DNA of 64,000 nt from Guptibacillus hwajinpoensis (GCF_005144865.1 NZ_SWFM01000003.1:124001-188000), one strand, 5' to 3'; positions 26,734 to 36,860 are shown, numbered from the stretch's first letter. The notes: generated by a model from the letters alone, not told the origin. Translations and numbers: made by a program.

Positions 26734-27746
26734 TAGCTAACACCTCCAACGCGCTCAAACACAACGGCATGTGCAATGGCAGGCATGCTTTCTTTTTGTT
26801 GTACCATTACGGGGCTATGCAAACATCCAGTTGCTGTAACAAGAATTTTGTTATACATTCCTTTTTTTAATAAATCGATTAAATGCCCATAAGTTACAAC
26901 TGCAGAACAAGCACAACCGCTCCCTCCAGCAAACACCTCTTTTTGATCAGGTCGATAGATCATTAAACCACAATCATTGTGGTTGTTTGTAATATCAAAC
27001 CCTTTCTCAAGCAATAAATCTCTTAGGATAGGAGAGCCAATCGATGAAAGATCCCCGGTTACGATCAGGTCATAATCTGTTGGCAACACATCTAAGTCAG
27101 TAAAATGAGCTGCAAGTGTATCTGCTGCTGCAGGTGCCATTGCGGAGCCCATATCGAATGGATCCTTTATCCCCCAATCCACAACTCTTCCAATGGTAGC
27201 TGCAGAGATCCTAATGTCAGAGGTCTCTCTTCCGATTAAGGCAGCTCCAGCTCCAGTTACCGTGGATGTTGCTGTTCCTGGCTTTTGTCCTCCATACTCA
27301 GTAGGGTAACGAAATTGCCGCTCCGCTGTTGCATTATGACTACTAACACCAGCTATTGCATAGTTAACAAATTCTCCTTCAACGAGTGACGAAGCAATCG
27401 CGAGAGACTCCATTGATGTTGAACAAGCACCAAAAACACCTAAAAACGGAATGTGATTTGTTCTTGCTGTATAAGTGGCACTTACTATTTGATTTAATAA
27501 GTCACCTGCTACAAAAACATCTACCTGATCCTGCGTCATTTCTTTCTTTTTCAAGCAGGTATTAACCGCATCTTCAAGCAATTTACGCTCAGCAAGCTCC
27601 CAATTATCCTGATCACAATGAAGGCTTTGATACGTAACATCAAACTGATCTCCGAAAGGACCTTCTGCTTCTTTAGGTCCAACAGCTGTCCCAACAGATT
27701 GTACATATACGTTTTGGAATTTCCACGATTGCTTTCCTAGCTTCAT
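26733..27746 (-). CDS. spoVAD: SpoVAD, dipicolinic-acid binding protein
   Basis: 337-residue thiolase-fold protein. Features include [16 protein letters not shown] near the N-terminus, [17 protein letters not shown] (a Cys where thiolases have their nucleophile), and the C-terminal [15 protein letters not shown]. The family binds dipicolinic acid in a pocket and sits on the outer surface of the inner spore membrane. It is 13 bases downstream of spoVAC. Confidence 0.95.
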   Translation of the reverse strand: MKLGKQSWKFQNVYVQSVGTAVGPKEAEGPFGDQFDVTYQSLHCDQDNWELAERKLLEDAVNTCLKKKEMTQDQVDVFVAGDLLNQIVSATYTARTNHIPFLGVFGACSTSMESLAIASSLVEGEFVNYAIAGVSSHNATAERQFRYPTEYGGQKPGTATSTVTGAGAALIGRETSDIRISAATIGRVVDWGIKDPFDMGSAMAPAAADTLAAHFTDLDVLPTDYDLIVTGDLSSIGSPILRDLLLEKGFDITNNHNDCGLMIYRPDQKEVFAGGSGCACSAVVTYGHLIDLLKKGMYNKILVTATGCLHSPVMVQQKESMPAIAHAVVFERVGGVS

Positions 27747-27759
27747 CTATGCTCTCTCC

Positions 27760-28218
27760 TTATAGCAGGGCTTTAAAAACCATTCTAATCATTCCTACAA
27801 TATAAGCTGCTACAACTCCAAATACGATAACTGAACCAGCAAGCTTAAACATGTTCGTTGCAATTCCAAGCACAATCCCCTCGCTTCTATGTTCTAATGC
27901 AGCACTTGTAATGGAATTCGCAAAACCGGTAACTGGAACTGCTGAACCGGCACCAGCAAATTGCCCGAGTTTGTCATACCAACCAAAAGCCGTTAATAAA
28001 GCCGCAAAAAGAATCAACGTAGCTACCGTAGGATTACCTGCTGTTTCTTTCGAGAAGTCAAATACATTCATATAGAAATTTTGAATCACTTGCCCCAACA
28101 TGCATATGAGTCCACCTACAACAAAAGCCTTTAGAGCATTTAAAACATAAGGCGGTTTAGGTTGGTACGACTTGATGTTTTCCTTGTATTGATTCTGATC
28201 ATTAAGTGAATTAGACAT
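27760..28218 (-). CDS. spoVAC: SpoVAC, mechanosensitive-like DPA channel subunit
   Basis: 152-residue integral membrane protein with four hydrophobic segments (FVVGGLICMLGQV and GAGSAVPVTGFANSITSAA are typical). B. subtilis SpoVAC can act as a mechanosensitive channel. The start MSNSLNDQ at ATG 28218 follows GGAGGAACAAATT and overlaps the spoVAB stop by one base; the frame upstream of it reads through spoVAB. Confidence 0.92.
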   Translation of the reverse strand: MSNSLNDQNQYKENIKSYQPKPPYVLNALKAFVVGGLICMLGQVIQNFYMNVFDFSKETAGNPTVATLILFAALLTAFGWYDKLGQFAGAGSAVPVTGFANSITSAALEHRSEGIVLGIATNMFKLAGSVIVFGVVAAYIVGMIRMVFKALL

Positions 28219-28649
28219 TAATTTGTTCCTCCATCTACAAAGATAGTCCAATGAAATAAAGAACCGAAAACCTTCCCTAGTACAATCGCCATTAATAAGA
28301 TTAGAATTTTGTCAATAAATCCAATACGTTTTGTGAGAATAGGTAATACATTGAGAACCTCAGTTAACGCAGCTGCTAGCATCCCAATAAAAATACCTGA
28401 TCCAAGCCCAATTGGGATAACTATAACTTTCGGCAAGCCAAGTATAGGGTTACGAAGTGAAAGCCAACTTGACACAACAGCCCCAATAATAATGCCCCAT
28501 TCATAAAAGCGAATAAGGTGTACTGTCTTCGATAGCTGCGTTAGTCTTGGAATAATACCGAGAACGGAAAGGAATGCTACAAAACCTGCTCCTACTGCAA
28601 TTCCTTCTGCAAATCCAATTAACATAACGAATATAAATTGGGCATTCAT
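28218..28649 (-). CDS. spoVAB: SpoVAB, stage V sporulation membrane protein
   Basis: 143-residue protein with four transmembrane helices, MLIGFAEGIAVGAGFVAFLS at its N-terminus. Needed for spore DPA accumulation with the rest of spoVA. The start overlaps spoVAA by four bases and the stop overlaps the spoVAC start. Confidence 0.9.
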   Translation of the reverse strand: MNAQFIFVMLIGFAEGIAVGAGFVAFLSVLGIIPRLTQLSKTVHLIRFYEWGIIIGAVVSSWLSLRNPILGLPKVIVIPIGLGSGIFIGMLAAALTEVLNVLPILTKRIGFIDKILILLMAIVLGKVFGSLFHWTIFVDGGTN

Positions 28650-29263
28650 GGTTTCGGTTTTCCGTTTTCTTCATTTTCATGAACAATGACATACTGATCG
28701 AGGTCTTGCTGATAATTAAACATCTCTACCTCTAAAGGACTTGGCTCCTCATTAAAACGCTTTTTAAATAAATGATTAAAAAATAGGATCATCCCAATTC
28801 CTAACCCAAGAGAATAAGGTACTTGCAGAAGAAGTGGTTTAGGGTTATCAATTCCTGTCACAATTTTATATATCTGCTGGTGAACTTCTCTCATGCTTAC
28901 ATCTTCATGGAAGTTCATAATGGCAAGCGCAGCACCGATAAATAATAAGCACCAGATGAGCACAAAATATACCGGTGCTAATTTTTTCTTTGGAAACTGC
29001 ACCTCTATAATGGTTTGTGTTGGCCCGACCACTTGAATCTCCAGTTCAGGTATACCTCGTTGAATGACCGTAATGACTTTCATAACATCAATTACAATGA
29101 GGTTTTTATCTTCCTTGGTAATTTGATAAATTGGCATGTTCTCTACTTTGGCACAGAACTCTTCATCGCCAATAAGTTGGGCAATATCACCTATAACCAA
29201 TCGAGCATTTGGGGGCACTTTGTTTTTCTGTCTAAGCCGAAGATAGATCATTTCATTTTGCAT
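28646..29263 (-). CDS. spoVAA: SpoVAA, stage V sporulation protein
   Basis: 205-residue protein with a soluble N-terminal half that contains LVIGDIAQLIGDEE and two transmembrane helices in the C-terminal half (VLIWCLLFIGAALAI and SLGLGIGMILFF). First gene of the spoVA operon. ATG 29263 is preceded by AAGGAGGCGGAGGAT, and a nearly perfect sigma-G promoter lies 40-70 bases upstream, fitting forespore expression. Confidence 0.92.
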   Translation of the reverse strand: MQNEMIYLRLRQKNKVPPNARLVIGDIAQLIGDEEFCAKVENMPIYQITKEDKNLIVIDVMKVITVIQRGIPELEIQVVGPTQTIIEVQFPKKKLAPVYFVLIWCLLFIGAALAIMNFHEDVSMREVHQQIYKIVTGIDNPKPLLLQVPYSLGLGIGMILFFNHLFKKRFNEEPSPLEVEMFNYQQDLDQYVIVHENEENGKPKP

Positions 29264-29301
29264 ATATCCTCCGCCTCCTTATTCGAGGGGCATATTGCTT
29301 A

Positions 29302-29331
29302 TAGTATGTTTCTGCCAATTAACTCTCATTC
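29302..29331 (-). promoter_or_regulatory. Sigma-G promoter of the spoVA operon
   Basis: Read on the minus strand, GAATG (29331-29327) and CATACTA (29308-29302) are separated by 18 bases. Both boxes match the sigma-G consensus GHATR-N18-CATWNTA at every position. The start would fall about 35 bases before spoVAA. The operon is sigma-G dependent in B. subtilis. Confidence 0.8.
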
Positions 29332-29413
29332 TAAAGGCACTCATGTTCCATTAATTCCCTCGAAATGGTCAACCTTCATTCTTCAAAGGTCAGGACTTTG
29401 GCAAAATACTCAA

Positions 29414-29445
29414 TAAAAAAACAGACGAGCTATTTGCTCATCTGT
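29414..29445 (-). terminator. Terminator of the spoIIA operon
   Basis: ACAGA-C-GAGC pairs with GCTC-A-TCTGT over a five-base loop, followed on the minus strand by seven T. It overlaps the sigF stop codon and separates sigF from spoVA. Confidence 0.88.
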
Positions 29446-30185
29446 TCCTTAATTTGCTTTAATATTTTCTTTTCTAGTCTTGAAACCTGTACCTGTGAGA
29501 TTCCGAGACGTTCTGCTACTTCCGATTGGGTTTGATCCTTATAATATCTCAAATACACAATTAACCTTTCCCTTGTATCAAGATACTGAAGTGCTTCCTT
29601 TAGAGCAAGCTTATCAAACCACGCTGTATCCGTATTATCAGCAATTTGATCCAACAATGTAATTGGATCACCATCATTCTCATAAACGGTTTCATGGATT
29701 GAGGAAGGTGCTCGTACAGCTTCTTGCGCCATTACCACTTCTTCAGGCGTTACTTCTATTTTTTCTGCTATTTCATTAATGGTAGGCGTTCTTCCTAGCG
29801 ATTTCGATAATTCATCCTTCGCTTTTCGAACTTTATTTCCTGTTTCTTTGAGTGAACGACTTACCTTAACGGTTCCATCATCACGAATAAAGCGCTGAAT
29901 TTCCCCAATAATCATGGGAACTGCATAGGTGGAGAATTTAACATCGTAACTGAGATCGAACTTATCAACGGATTTTAACAGGCCAATACACCCTATTTGA
30001 AATAAATCATCCGCTTCATACCCTCGATTTAGAAATCGTTGAACAACGGACCAAACAAGTCTCATATTCTTTTGTACAATAGTGTCTCGTGCGTCCTGGT
30101 CCCCGTCCTGGCTTTGTTTAATCAATTCCTTCACTTCATCAGGCTTTAGTTGCGACTGTTTTCCTTTTCTAACCTCCACGTCCAT
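29430..30185 (-). CDS. sigF: RNA polymerase sigma-F factor
   Basis: First forespore-specific sigma factor. The 251 residues comprise region 2 (LVWSVVQRFLNRGYEADDLFQIGCIGLLKSV with the core-binding and -10 elements), region 3 and a region 4 helix-turn-helix (TQSEVAERLGISQVQVSRLEKK). Held inactive by SpoIIAB until septation. Third gene of spoIIAA-spoIIAB-sigF, 12 bases after spoIIAB. Confidence 0.96.
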   Translation of the reverse strand: MDVEVRKGKQSQLKPDEVKELIKQSQDGDQDARDTIVQKNMRLVWSVVQRFLNRGYEADDLFQIGCIGLLKSVDKFDLSYDVKFSTYAVPMIIGEIQRFIRDDGTVKVSRSLKETGNKVRKAKDELSKSLGRTPTINEIAEKIEVTPEEVVMAQEAVRAPSSIHETVYENDGDPITLLDQIADNTDTAWFDKLALKEALQYLDTRERLIVYLRYYKDQTQSEVAERLGISQVQVSRLEKKILKQIKEQMSK

Positions 30186-30197
30186 ATGCAGGTCCCC

Positions 30198-30638
30198 TTA
30201 ATTACATAGCGCTTTATTTTTTGATAGGTACTTCATTAAATGAATTGTCGTACCCTGACCGCTTGCAGATTCCACTTTGACCTCATCCATAAAATTTTCC
30301 ATAATTGTGAAGCCCATACCCGAACGCTCAAGCTCCGGCTTTGTTGTAAAGAGCGGCTGTCTTGCCTCATCTAGATCTTGAATTCCAATTCCTGTATCAC
30401 GAATGGTTAGATTAACGGTATCATCGTTTAACTCAACCGAAATAAATACTTTTTCTTCTGAATTTTCTTCATAACCGTGAATAATGGCATTTGTAACAGC
30501 TTCTGATACGACCGTTTTAATTTCTGTAAGTTCGTCAACGGTCGGATCAAGCTGTGCAATGAAAGCAGCAACGGTTACACGTGCAAATGACTCGTTTTGA
30601 CTGAGAGCTGAGAATTCAATGTCCATTCGATTTCTCAT
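30198..30638 (-). CDS. spoIIAB: Anti-sigma-F factor and kinase SpoIIAB
   Basis: 146-residue GHKL-fold serine kinase that binds sigma-F with ATP and phosphorylates SpoIIAA. The N box is [11 protein letters not shown] (Glu and Asn of the Mg-ATP site), G1 box is [13 protein letters not shown] and G2 is [11 protein letters not shown]. Its start overlaps the spoIIAA stop by one base. Confidence 0.96.
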   Translation of the reverse strand: MRNRMDIEFSALSQNESFARVTVAAFIAQLDPTVDELTEIKTVVSEAVTNAIIHGYEENSEEKVFISVELNDDTVNLTIRDTGIGIQDLDEARQPLFTTKPELERSGMGFTIMENFMDEVKVESASGQGTTIHLMKYLSKNKALCN

Positions 30639-30988
30639 TACGCCACCCCCAGAGTTGCGAGGGCATGCTGCTCGTCCGCCTCAAGCCTCACGATTTTGAA
30701 TAACCCTGACATTTCAAATAATCTCTTCACTGGGCCGGAAATAGAACAGACTACCATCTCACCGCCAAAACTTTTCACTTTATTGTACCGTCCAAGAATG
30801 ACGCCCAGACCAGAACTATCCATAAACGATAGCCCCTCAAGACTAAGCACAATATGTTCAATTTTGCGTTCTTCAATAATCAGGTCTACCCTGTCTCTTA
30901 GCTCTTCAGCTGTATGATGATCCAGCTCCCCATCAAGTCGAATTAAAAGAACGGGATGTCTCACTTCAAGATTGATCGAAAGACTCAC
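30638..30988 (-). CDS. spoIIAA: Anti-sigma-F factor antagonist SpoIIAA
   Basis: 116-residue STAS-domain protein whose unphosphorylated form releases sigma-F from SpoIIAB. The phospho-acceptor serine is S58 in [14 protein letters not shown], identical in position to B. subtilis. First gene of the operon, with a candidate sigma-H promoter 35-60 bases upstream. Confidence 0.96.
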   Translation of the reverse strand: MSLSINLEVRHPVLLIRLDGELDHHTAEELRDRVDLIIEERKIEHIVLSLEGLSFMDSSGLGVILGRYNKVKSFGGEMVVCSISGPVKRLFEMSGLFKIVRLEADEQHALATLGVA

Positions 30989-31021
30989 GTAACATTCCTC
31001 CTCATGTTTGCTTGTGAGTTT

Positions 31022-31049
31022 TTTCTCTCTTTACAGGGTGAATTCCTTC
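31022..31049 (-). promoter_or_regulatory. Candidate sigma-H promoter of spoIIA
   Basis: On the minus strand GAAGGAATT (31049-31041) fits the sigma-H -35 (RnAGGAwWW) exactly. AGAGAAA (31028-31022), 12 bases on, resembles the -10 RnnGAAT with one mismatch. Just upstream is TTTTGTCACGAA, similar to a Spo0A box. In B. subtilis the operon is transcribed by sigma-H under Spo0A control. Confidence 0.5.
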
Positions 31050-31087
31050 TTCGTGACAAAACTAGTGGCCGTTCGATAATCTTTTAA

Positions 31088-32266
31088 TCACCTGACATTA
31101 TGAGAATGTGTTTTGGCGAACTGTGCAGCTGTCCGTTTCATTAACTGCCACCATGAAGCAGAATGAATATTTTCAGAAGACAGAACAGGAGAAGTGGCAG
31201 TTACATTCCCATTTACTTTCACTGACAATATACCAACTTCATCGCCCTTCTTTATCGGTGTCTCAATGTGATCATTCATTTTAATAGATGTCGTAATATC
31301 ACCATTTTCTTGCCCTTTCTTTAGAAGAACAGAAACTCGTTCAGAAGTGATAACTTTCATTAACGATTGATCACCTTTATTTACTTCAAATTTTTTAACA
31401 GTGTGATGACGATCAAAAAGCTTTTGGGTTTTATATTGAGAAAAAGCATAGTCAAAAAGTTTTGTAATTTCTGCATTACGTGCTTTTGGTGTCGGGGCGC
31501 CCATAACCACTGCTACAACTCGCATATCATCTCTTTTAGCTGTTGCAGTCAAACAATACTTTGCTTCTCTTGTAAAGCCTGTCTTTAACCCATCAACTCC
31601 TGGATAGAATTTCACTAATTTATTCGTATTAACGAGCCAGAATTTCTTGTCGGAGTCCTGTCGTAAATAATCTTCATATAGCCCTGTGTACTTTGTTATT
31701 AACTCATATTTCAATAACTCTTTGGCCATTAATGCCATATCATTAGCTGTAGAATAATGCTCCTTAGCAGGTAAACCCGTAGGATTAACAAAATGCGTGT
31801 TTTTAAGTCCCATTTCTCTTGCTTTTTCATTCATCTTGTTAACGAATTCTTCTTCTGAACCAGAAATTGCTTCTGCCATAGCAACGGACGCGTCGTTACC
31901 AGATGCAATAGCAATTCCTTTCAGCATATCGTTAACCGTCATTTCTTCACCGGCCTCAAGAAAAATCTGAGATCCACCCATTGATGCAGCATATTCACTT
32001 GCTCTAATTTTCTGATCGAGATTTATTTTGCCACTCTCAATCGCTTCCATTATTAAAATCATTGTCATGATTTTCGTCATACTTGCAGGAGGAAGCTTCT
32101 TATCACTATCTTTTTCAAATAATACTGCACCTGTATCTCGCTCAATTAGAATAGCAGATGAGGAATTCTCTGCGATTTTTGTCTTAGCTTCTTCTGCATT
32201 TGCAAAACTTGGAACCAGCAAACTTCCTCCTAGCAGGATGGCGAGCAACGTTGCAACAACTTTCAT
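31088..32266 (-). CDS. dacF: D-alanyl-D-alanine carboxypeptidase DacF
   Basis: Forespore penicillin-binding protein of 392 residues acting with DacB on spore peptidoglycan. Signal peptide cut after ANA24; active-site motifs S62-x-x-K65 (SMTK), SGN (IASGNDASVA) and KTG (LKTGFTREAK). The C-terminal PBP5 domain ends in a basic amphipathic segment (SWWQLMKRTAAQFAK) that can anchor it. The start at ATG 32266 follows GGAGGGATC. It lies directly upstream of spoIIA as in B. subtilis, with its own sigma-F promoter match. Confidence 0.94.
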   Translation of the reverse strand: MKVVATLLAILLGGSLLVPSFANAEEAKTKIAENSSSAILIERDTGAVLFEKDSDKKLPPASMTKIMTMILIMEAIESGKINLDQKIRASEYAASMGGSQIFLEAGEEMTVNDMLKGIAIASGNDASVAMAEAISGSEEEFVNKMNEKAREMGLKNTHFVNPTGLPAKEHYSTANDMALMAKELLKYELITKYTGLYEDYLRQDSDKKFWLVNTNKLVKFYPGVDGLKTGFTREAKYCLTATAKRDDMRVVAVVMGAPTPKARNAEITKLFDYAFSQYKTQKLFDRHHTVKKFEVNKGDQSLMKVITSERVSVLLKKGQENGDITTSIKMNDHIETPIKKGDEVGILSVKVNGNVTATSPVLSSENIHSASWWQLMKRTAAQFAKTHSHNVR

Positions 32267-32293
32267 AGGTGATCCCTCCATTCTTAGTATTAC

Positions 32294-32323
32294 AAGGTTT
32301 TCCATCCTAATGGAAAAATATAC
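32294..32323 (-). promoter_or_regulatory. Sigma-F promoter of dacF
   Basis: Read on the minus strand, GTATA (32323-32319) and GGAAAACCTT (32303-32294) are 15 bases apart. This fits the sigma-F pattern GywTA-N15/16-GGnrAnAnTw with one mismatch. dacF is a known sigma-F gene in B. subtilis. Confidence 0.65.
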
Positions 32324-32420
32324 GAATACCTAATCAACATTTGGAAGCAAATCCGTTATAAGTTGACAAAATGGAGAATTTGAAAGTATACAATTCATCT
32401 CTAAAAGAAAAATGAGAACA

Positions 32421-32451
32421 CAAAAAGCCTCCATTAATGAATGGAGGCTTT
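32421..32451 (-). terminator. Terminator of the deoB-punA-pdp operon
   Basis: Perfect 12-base stem AAAGCCTCCATT / AATGGAGGCTTT, four-base loop, followed on the minus strand by TTTTTG. It lies 12 bases after the pdp stop. Confidence 0.92.
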
Positions 32452-32462
32452 GCAAATGCTAT

Positions 32463-33764
32463 TTAATTAATGACTTTGTAAATTAACTGATGCTTATCGC
32501 GAGCTTGTTCTGAGAGCGTATAAGCCTCATTAATTTTGTCGATTGAATTCGTTGGTTCTTCTTCATCACTATGAAGCACCACGAGCGTTTCACCTTTAGT
32601 TACTTGATCGCCTACTTTTTTCTTAAGCGTTATCCCTACACCATGATTAATTTGATCATCTTTCGTTGCTCGACCTGCACCAAGGTACATTGCTGCTACG
32701 CCAATCGATTCAGCATCAATTTCAGCTACATAGCCATCCTGATTAGCAGTGACTTCGATATGATACTTCGCCTGAGGAAGTTTCGATAAGTCATCAATGA
32801 CACTAACATCACCACCCTGTGCTTTAACAAGGGTTCTAAATGACTCAAAAGCTTTTCCATTTTGAAGGTTTTGCTCAAGTGTTTTGTAAGCTGAGTCAAA
32901 ATCATCGAATGCACCAGCAAGGACAGTCATATGTGAAGCCAATTCAAGTGAAAGAAGACGAAGGTCTTCAATATTCTCACCTTGAAGAACTTGACATGCT
33001 TCACGAACTTCATTCGCATTTCCAACTTCAAATCCAAGCGGTTGATTCATGTCACTGATAACAGCAACTGTATTACGACCTAGGTTATTTCCGATGTTTA
33101 CCATTTCTCTCGCAAGTGCTTCAGAATCCTCTAGCTTCTTCATGAATGCACCTGAACCTGTCTTAACATCTAAGACGATACCATCTGCTCCAGAAGCAAG
33201 CTTTTTACTCATGATTGAGCCTGCAATCAAAGGAATAGAGTCTACTGTAGCTGTTACATCACGAAGAGCGTATAACTTTTTATCTGCAGGGGCAAGATTT
33301 CCGGTTTGACCAGCAACAGAAAGTTTGTGCGTATTCACATTGTTAACGAATTCTTCTTTCGTCATTTCAATATGAAAGCCTTTAATTGATTCGAGTTTAT
33401 CAAGCGTTCCACCCGTATGCCCAAGCCCACGACCTGACATTTTCGCAACAGGAACACCAACTGATGCAACCAAAGGTCCAACAATAAATGTTGTTTTATC
33501 ACCTACACCACCTGTTGAGTGCTTATCCACTTTATGGCCTTCAATAGCAGATAGGTCAATTGTCTCTCCTGATTCAACCATTGCCTGAGTTAGTAAAGCA
33601 GTCTCATTGGACTTCATTCCATTAAAATAAATTGCCATCATTAGGGCAGAAGCCTGATAGTCAGGAATATCGCCTTTTGTATAGCCCTCAATAAAGAAGT
33701 TGATCTCCTCTTTAGAAAGTTCCTTACCATTACGCTTTTTTTGAATCACATCTACCATTCTCAC
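32463..33764 (-). CDS. pdp: Pyrimidine-nucleoside phosphorylase
   Basis: Splits uridine, thymidine and deoxyuridine to base and (deoxy)ribose 1-phosphate. The 433 residues carry the family signature KVDKHSTGGVGDKTT (phosphate and pyrimidine site) and SGRGLGHTGGTLDKL. GTG 33764 (MRMVDVIQ) agrees with the B. subtilis N-terminus and has GGGAGAG about nine bases upstream. Distal gene of deoB-punA-pdp, a nucleoside salvage unit. Confidence 0.94.
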   Translation of the reverse strand: MRMVDVIQKKRNGKELSKEEINFFIEGYTKGDIPDYQASALMMAIYFNGMKSNETALLTQAMVESGETIDLSAIEGHKVDKHSTGGVGDKTTFIVGPLVASVGVPVAKMSGRGLGHTGGTLDKLESIKGFHIEMTKEEFVNNVNTHKLSVAGQTGNLAPADKKLYALRDVTATVDSIPLIAGSIMSKKLASGADGIVLDVKTGSGAFMKKLEDSEALAREMVNIGNNLGRNTVAVISDMNQPLGFEVGNANEVREACQVLQGENIEDLRLLSLELASHMTVLAGAFDDFDSAYKTLEQNLQNGKAFESFRTLVKAQGGDVSVIDDLSKLPQAKYHIEVTANQDGYVAEIDAESIGVAAMYLGAGRATKDDQINHGVGITLKKKVGDQVTKGETLVVLHSDEEEPTNSIDKINEAYTLSEQARDKHQLIYKVIN

Positions 33765-33786
33765 CAGAATAGCTCTCCCTTCAGCT

Positions 33787-34617
33787 CTATACCATTTTAC
33801 CTACTATTGTTTTAACGAGTAATAAAAAGTTTGATTTAACTAGTTCAGTCGTTTCAATCACTTCATCATGATGCAGTGGTTGATCGAGAATACCGGCTGC
33901 CATATTAGAAATGCAAGAGATCCCAAGGACTTCCATACCTGCGTGTCTTGCAATAATGACTTCAGGTACTGTTGACATACCAACAGCGTCGCCCCCAAGC
34001 GTTCTTAACATACGTACTTCGGCAGGCGTTTCATATGTCGGTCCAGTATTTCCAACGTACACGCCAGACTGGAGTTTCAAACCGAGGTCTTTAGCTGTTT
34101 CATGAGCAAGGTTCTGGAAATTCATAGAATAAGCAGTTGACATATCAGGAAAACGAGGACCAAATTCATTACTATTTGGGCCGATTAAAGGGTTTGTTCC
34201 AAAGTTATTAATATGATCAGAAATAACCATTAAATCACCTGGTTGAAACTCTTCATTAATACCGCCTGCAGCGTTTGTAACGATAACTTTATCAATTCCT
34301 AGCTCTTTCATTACTCGAACTGGAAACGTTACTTTATCCATTGGATAGCCTTCATAGAAATGAAATCTTCCTTGCATAGCTGCAACTGTTTTTCCATTCA
34401 ATGTGCCAAATACAAACTGGCCTGCATGGCCTTCAACCGTTGATACGGGAAAATTGGGAATATCACTATATGGAATTTGCACAGGATTTTCAATTTCCTC
34501 AGCAAGGACACCAAGTCCTGAACCTAGAATGAGTCCTATTTCAGGGTGTAGTTCTCCTACTTGATCAGCGATATAAGACGAAGCGTCTTGGATTTCTTGT
34601 TTAACTACAGTCATCAT
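33787..34617 (-). CDS. punA: Purine nucleoside phosphorylase, trimeric type
   Basis: Cleaves inosine and guanosine to base and ribose 1-phosphate (PupG in B. subtilis). 276 residues with GLILGSGLGVLA (phosphate site), MQGRFHFYEGY, VTNAAGGINEEF and GMSTVPEVIIARH, typical of the low-molecular-weight trimeric class. GAGGAGG precedes a double ATG; the second, three bases later, is equally good. 19 bases downstream of deoB. Confidence 0.93.
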   Translation of the reverse strand: MMTVVKQEIQDASSYIADQVGELHPEIGLILGSGLGVLAEEIENPVQIPYSDIPNFPVSTVEGHAGQFVFGTLNGKTVAAMQGRFHFYEGYPMDKVTFPVRVMKELGIDKVIVTNAAGGINEEFQPGDLMVISDHINNFGTNPLIGPNSNEFGPRFPDMSTAYSMNFQNLAHETAKDLGLKLQSGVYVGNTGPTYETPAEVRMLRTLGGDAVGMSTVPEVIIARHAGMEVLGISCISNMAAGILDQPLHHDEVIETTELVKSNFLLLVKTIVGKMV

Positions 34618-34636
34618 TTGTTCCTCCTCTTAATTC

Positions 34637-35815
34637 TTACAACTTGTCAAGAAAGCTTGTACCATGTTCTGGCAAGCTCACTTCAAAATTATCAGCAACA
34701 GTCGCTCCAATATCGGCAAACGTTTTGCGGATACCAATGTCTTTACCTTCTTCAATGCCATTATGATAAGCGAGCAATGGAACATACTCTCTTGTATGAT
34801 CTGTTCCATGATGAATTGGATCGTTGCCATGATCGGCTGTAATTAAGAGTAGATCATCATCATTCATTCGTTCTAGAACTTCAGCAAGCCTCACATCATA
34901 CTCTTCTAGTGCTTCACCATATCCTTGAGGGTCACGTCTATGTCCGAAGAGCGCATCGAAATCGACTAGATTTAAGAAACTAAGCCCTTCAAACTGCATT
35001 TGTTGCGTCTCAATTAATTTATCCATTCCATCCATATTCGATTTTGTTCGAAGAGACTTGGTTACTCCCTCTTCATCATAGATGTCTGAAATCTTTCCAA
35101 TGGCAATGACATCTTTGTCATTGTCTTTTAACTCATTCATGACGGTATGCCCGAAAGGCTTTAGGGCGTAATCGTGACGATTGGAGGTACGTTTAAAATC
35201 GCCTACTTCACCTAAAAATGGTCTCGCAATAACACGGCCAACCATGTATTCTTCTGCTTTTGTCATTTCTCTTGCAATCTCACAAATATGGTACAATTCG
35301 TCCAATGGTACAACATCTTCATGCGCAGCAATTTGAAGAACTGAATCTGCAGAAGTATAAACAATAATTGCTCCAGTTTTCACGTGCTCTTCACCGAGCT
35401 CAACAAGAATTTCAGTACCTGATGCTGGTTTGTTTCCGATAACCTTGCGCCCAGTTCTTCTTTCAAGTTCAGAAATTAGGTCGTCAGGAAAACCATCTGG
35501 GAATGTGCGGAATGGTTGTTCAATATGGAGTCCCATAATCTCCCAGTGTCCAGTCATTGTATCTTTTCCATTAGATGCTTCCATCATTTTAGTGTAATGA
35601 GCCATTGGTTTCTTAGCTTTTGGTATACCGTTTAACTCACGGATGTTACCAAGACCAAGCTTTTCCATATTAGGCATCTTAAGACCATTCATATGGTCTG
35701 CAATATGACCGAGAGTATCGGCACCTTTGTCATTAAATTTTTCAGCATCTGGCGCCTCACCAATTCCTACTGAATCCATCACAACTAGAAATACTCTTTT
35801 AAAACGTTTTGTCAT
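34637..35815 (-). CDS. deoB: Phosphopentomutase
   Basis: Moves phosphate between C1 and C5 of ribose or deoxyribose, linking the two phosphorylases of this operon to central metabolism; B. subtilis calls it Drm. 392 residues of the alkaline-phosphatase superfamily: metal ligands in [29 protein letters not shown] and [21 protein letters not shown] precedes ATG 35815. First gene of the unit; xerD upstream ends in a terminator. Confidence 0.94.
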   Translation of the reverse strand: MTKRFKRVFLVVMDSVGIGEAPDAEKFNDKGADTLGHIADHMNGLKMPNMEKLGLGNIRELNGIPKAKKPMAHYTKMMEASNGKDTMTGHWEIMGLHIEQPFRTFPDGFPDDLISELERRTGRKVIGNKPASGTEILVELGEEHVKTGAIIVYTSADSVLQIAAHEDVVPLDELYHICEIAREMTKAEEYMVGRVIARPFLGEVGDFKRTSNRHDYALKPFGHTVMNELKDNDKDVIAIGKISDIYDEEGVTKSLRTKSNMDGMDKLIETQQMQFEGLSFLNLVDFDALFGHRRDPQGYGEALEEYDVRLAEVLERMNDDDLLLITADHGNDPIHHGTDHTREYVPLLAYHNGIEEGKDIGIRKTFADIGATVADNFEVSLPEHGTSFLDKL

Positions 35816-35902
35816 CTTAATCCTCCTCTTCTGAATCTACTTCCATTACTATTCCCTTTGGAAAAACAAAAAACACGTGCTTGAATGCGCTTGCGAATCT
35901 AG

Positions 35903-35932
35903 AAAAAGAAAAAATCTGGTCATAGACCAGAT
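35903..35932 (-). terminator. Terminator after xerD
   Basis: ATCTGGTC and GACCAGAT form an eight-base stem with a three-base loop, followed on the minus strand by TTTTTTCTTTTTC. It starts 26 bases past the xerD stop. Confidence 0.88.
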
Positions 35933-35957
35933 GCGCTTTCTGGATAAAAGCCTGTCC

Positions 35958-36848
35958 TTAAGCTCTTGGATGATAGGTTGAATAGATATCTTTCAACCTT
36001 GCTTTCGTTACATGTGTATAGATCTGTGTTGTTGAAATATCAGCATGTCCGAGAAGTTCTTGAACTGCTCTTAAGTCGGCACCATTTTCTAATAAATGTG
36101 TTGCAAAAGAATGTCTTAGCGTATGTGGGGTAAGTGGCTTTACAATATTCGCTTTAACTGCAAGCTTTTTAAGCATTTTCCAGAAGCCCTGCCTTGATAA
36201 CCTTTCTCCACGATGATTTAGAAATAACATATCAGTTTTTTTCTGCTTCATCAGCTGTGCTCTTCCTTCTTCAAGGTAAATTGTCAACGCATCTCTGGCC
36301 ATTTTACCTAAAGGTACAATTCTTTCTTTATTACCTTTTCCAATTGTCCGAATGAACCCCATAGTAAGGTGGACATCTTCCATCTGCAAATCAACAAGTT
36401 CCGATACCCGTAAACCAGTTGCATATAGCACTTCTAACATTGCACGATCCCTTTTTCCAAAAGGGGTCGAATAATCAGGTGCTTCTAATAACTCTTCAAC
36501 TTCTGTGGTTGAAAGAATCTTGGGAAGTTTTCGCTCCGTCTTTGGCGTTTCTATATGTACTGACGGATCTTGATCCACTGCTTTTTCCCTTAACAAAAAT
36601 TGATGAAAAGAACGAATTGAAGCAATGTTTCGAGCAATGGTTGTCGAAGCTTTACCCTGGTCTTTCAGTTCATACAAGTAGTTCACAATATGAACACGAC
36701 GGACTTCATCAAGTGAAGCAAGCGCTTCTTTTTCTTTTAGATGAACCACGTATTGAGCTAAATCTCGTCTATATGCATCGAGAGTATTTTTGGACAAGCT
36801 CCGCTCAACAATTAAATAGTGTAAAAAATCCTGTACCTGATCTTCCAT
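35958..36848 (-). CDS. xerD: Site-specific tyrosine recombinase XerD
   Basis: 296-residue recombinase that with XerC/CodV resolves chromosome dimers at dif. N-terminal SAM-like DNA-binding domain, then catalytic domain with Arg in [13 protein letters not shown], Lys in [28 protein letters not shown] (His and Arg), [15 protein letters not shown] (second His and nucleophile Tyr). All catalytic residues are present. It is linked to fur and deoB as in B. subtilis (ripX), and is a housekeeping gene, not a phage integrase. Confidence 0.95.
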   Translation of the reverse strand: MEDQVQDFLHYLIVERSLSKNTLDAYRRDLAQYVVHLKEKEALASLDEVRRVHIVNYLYELKDQGKASTTIARNIASIRSFHQFLLREKAVDQDPSVHIETPKTERKLPKILSTTEVEELLEAPDYSTPFGKRDRAMLEVLYATGLRVSELVDLQMEDVHLTMGFIRTIGKGNKERIVPLGKMARDALTIYLEEGRAQLMKQKKTDMLFLNHRGERLSRQGFWKMLKKLAVKANIVKPLTPHTLRHSFATHLLENGADLRAVQELLGHADISTTQIYTHVTKARLKDIYSTYHPRA

Positions 36849-36860
36849 TGTAAACGCTCC

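Noticed and set aside
35958..36848. Phage or integron integrase
   Set aside because: The tyrosine recombinase sits in the conserved xerD-fur context and matches XerD; there are no attachment repeats or phage genes.
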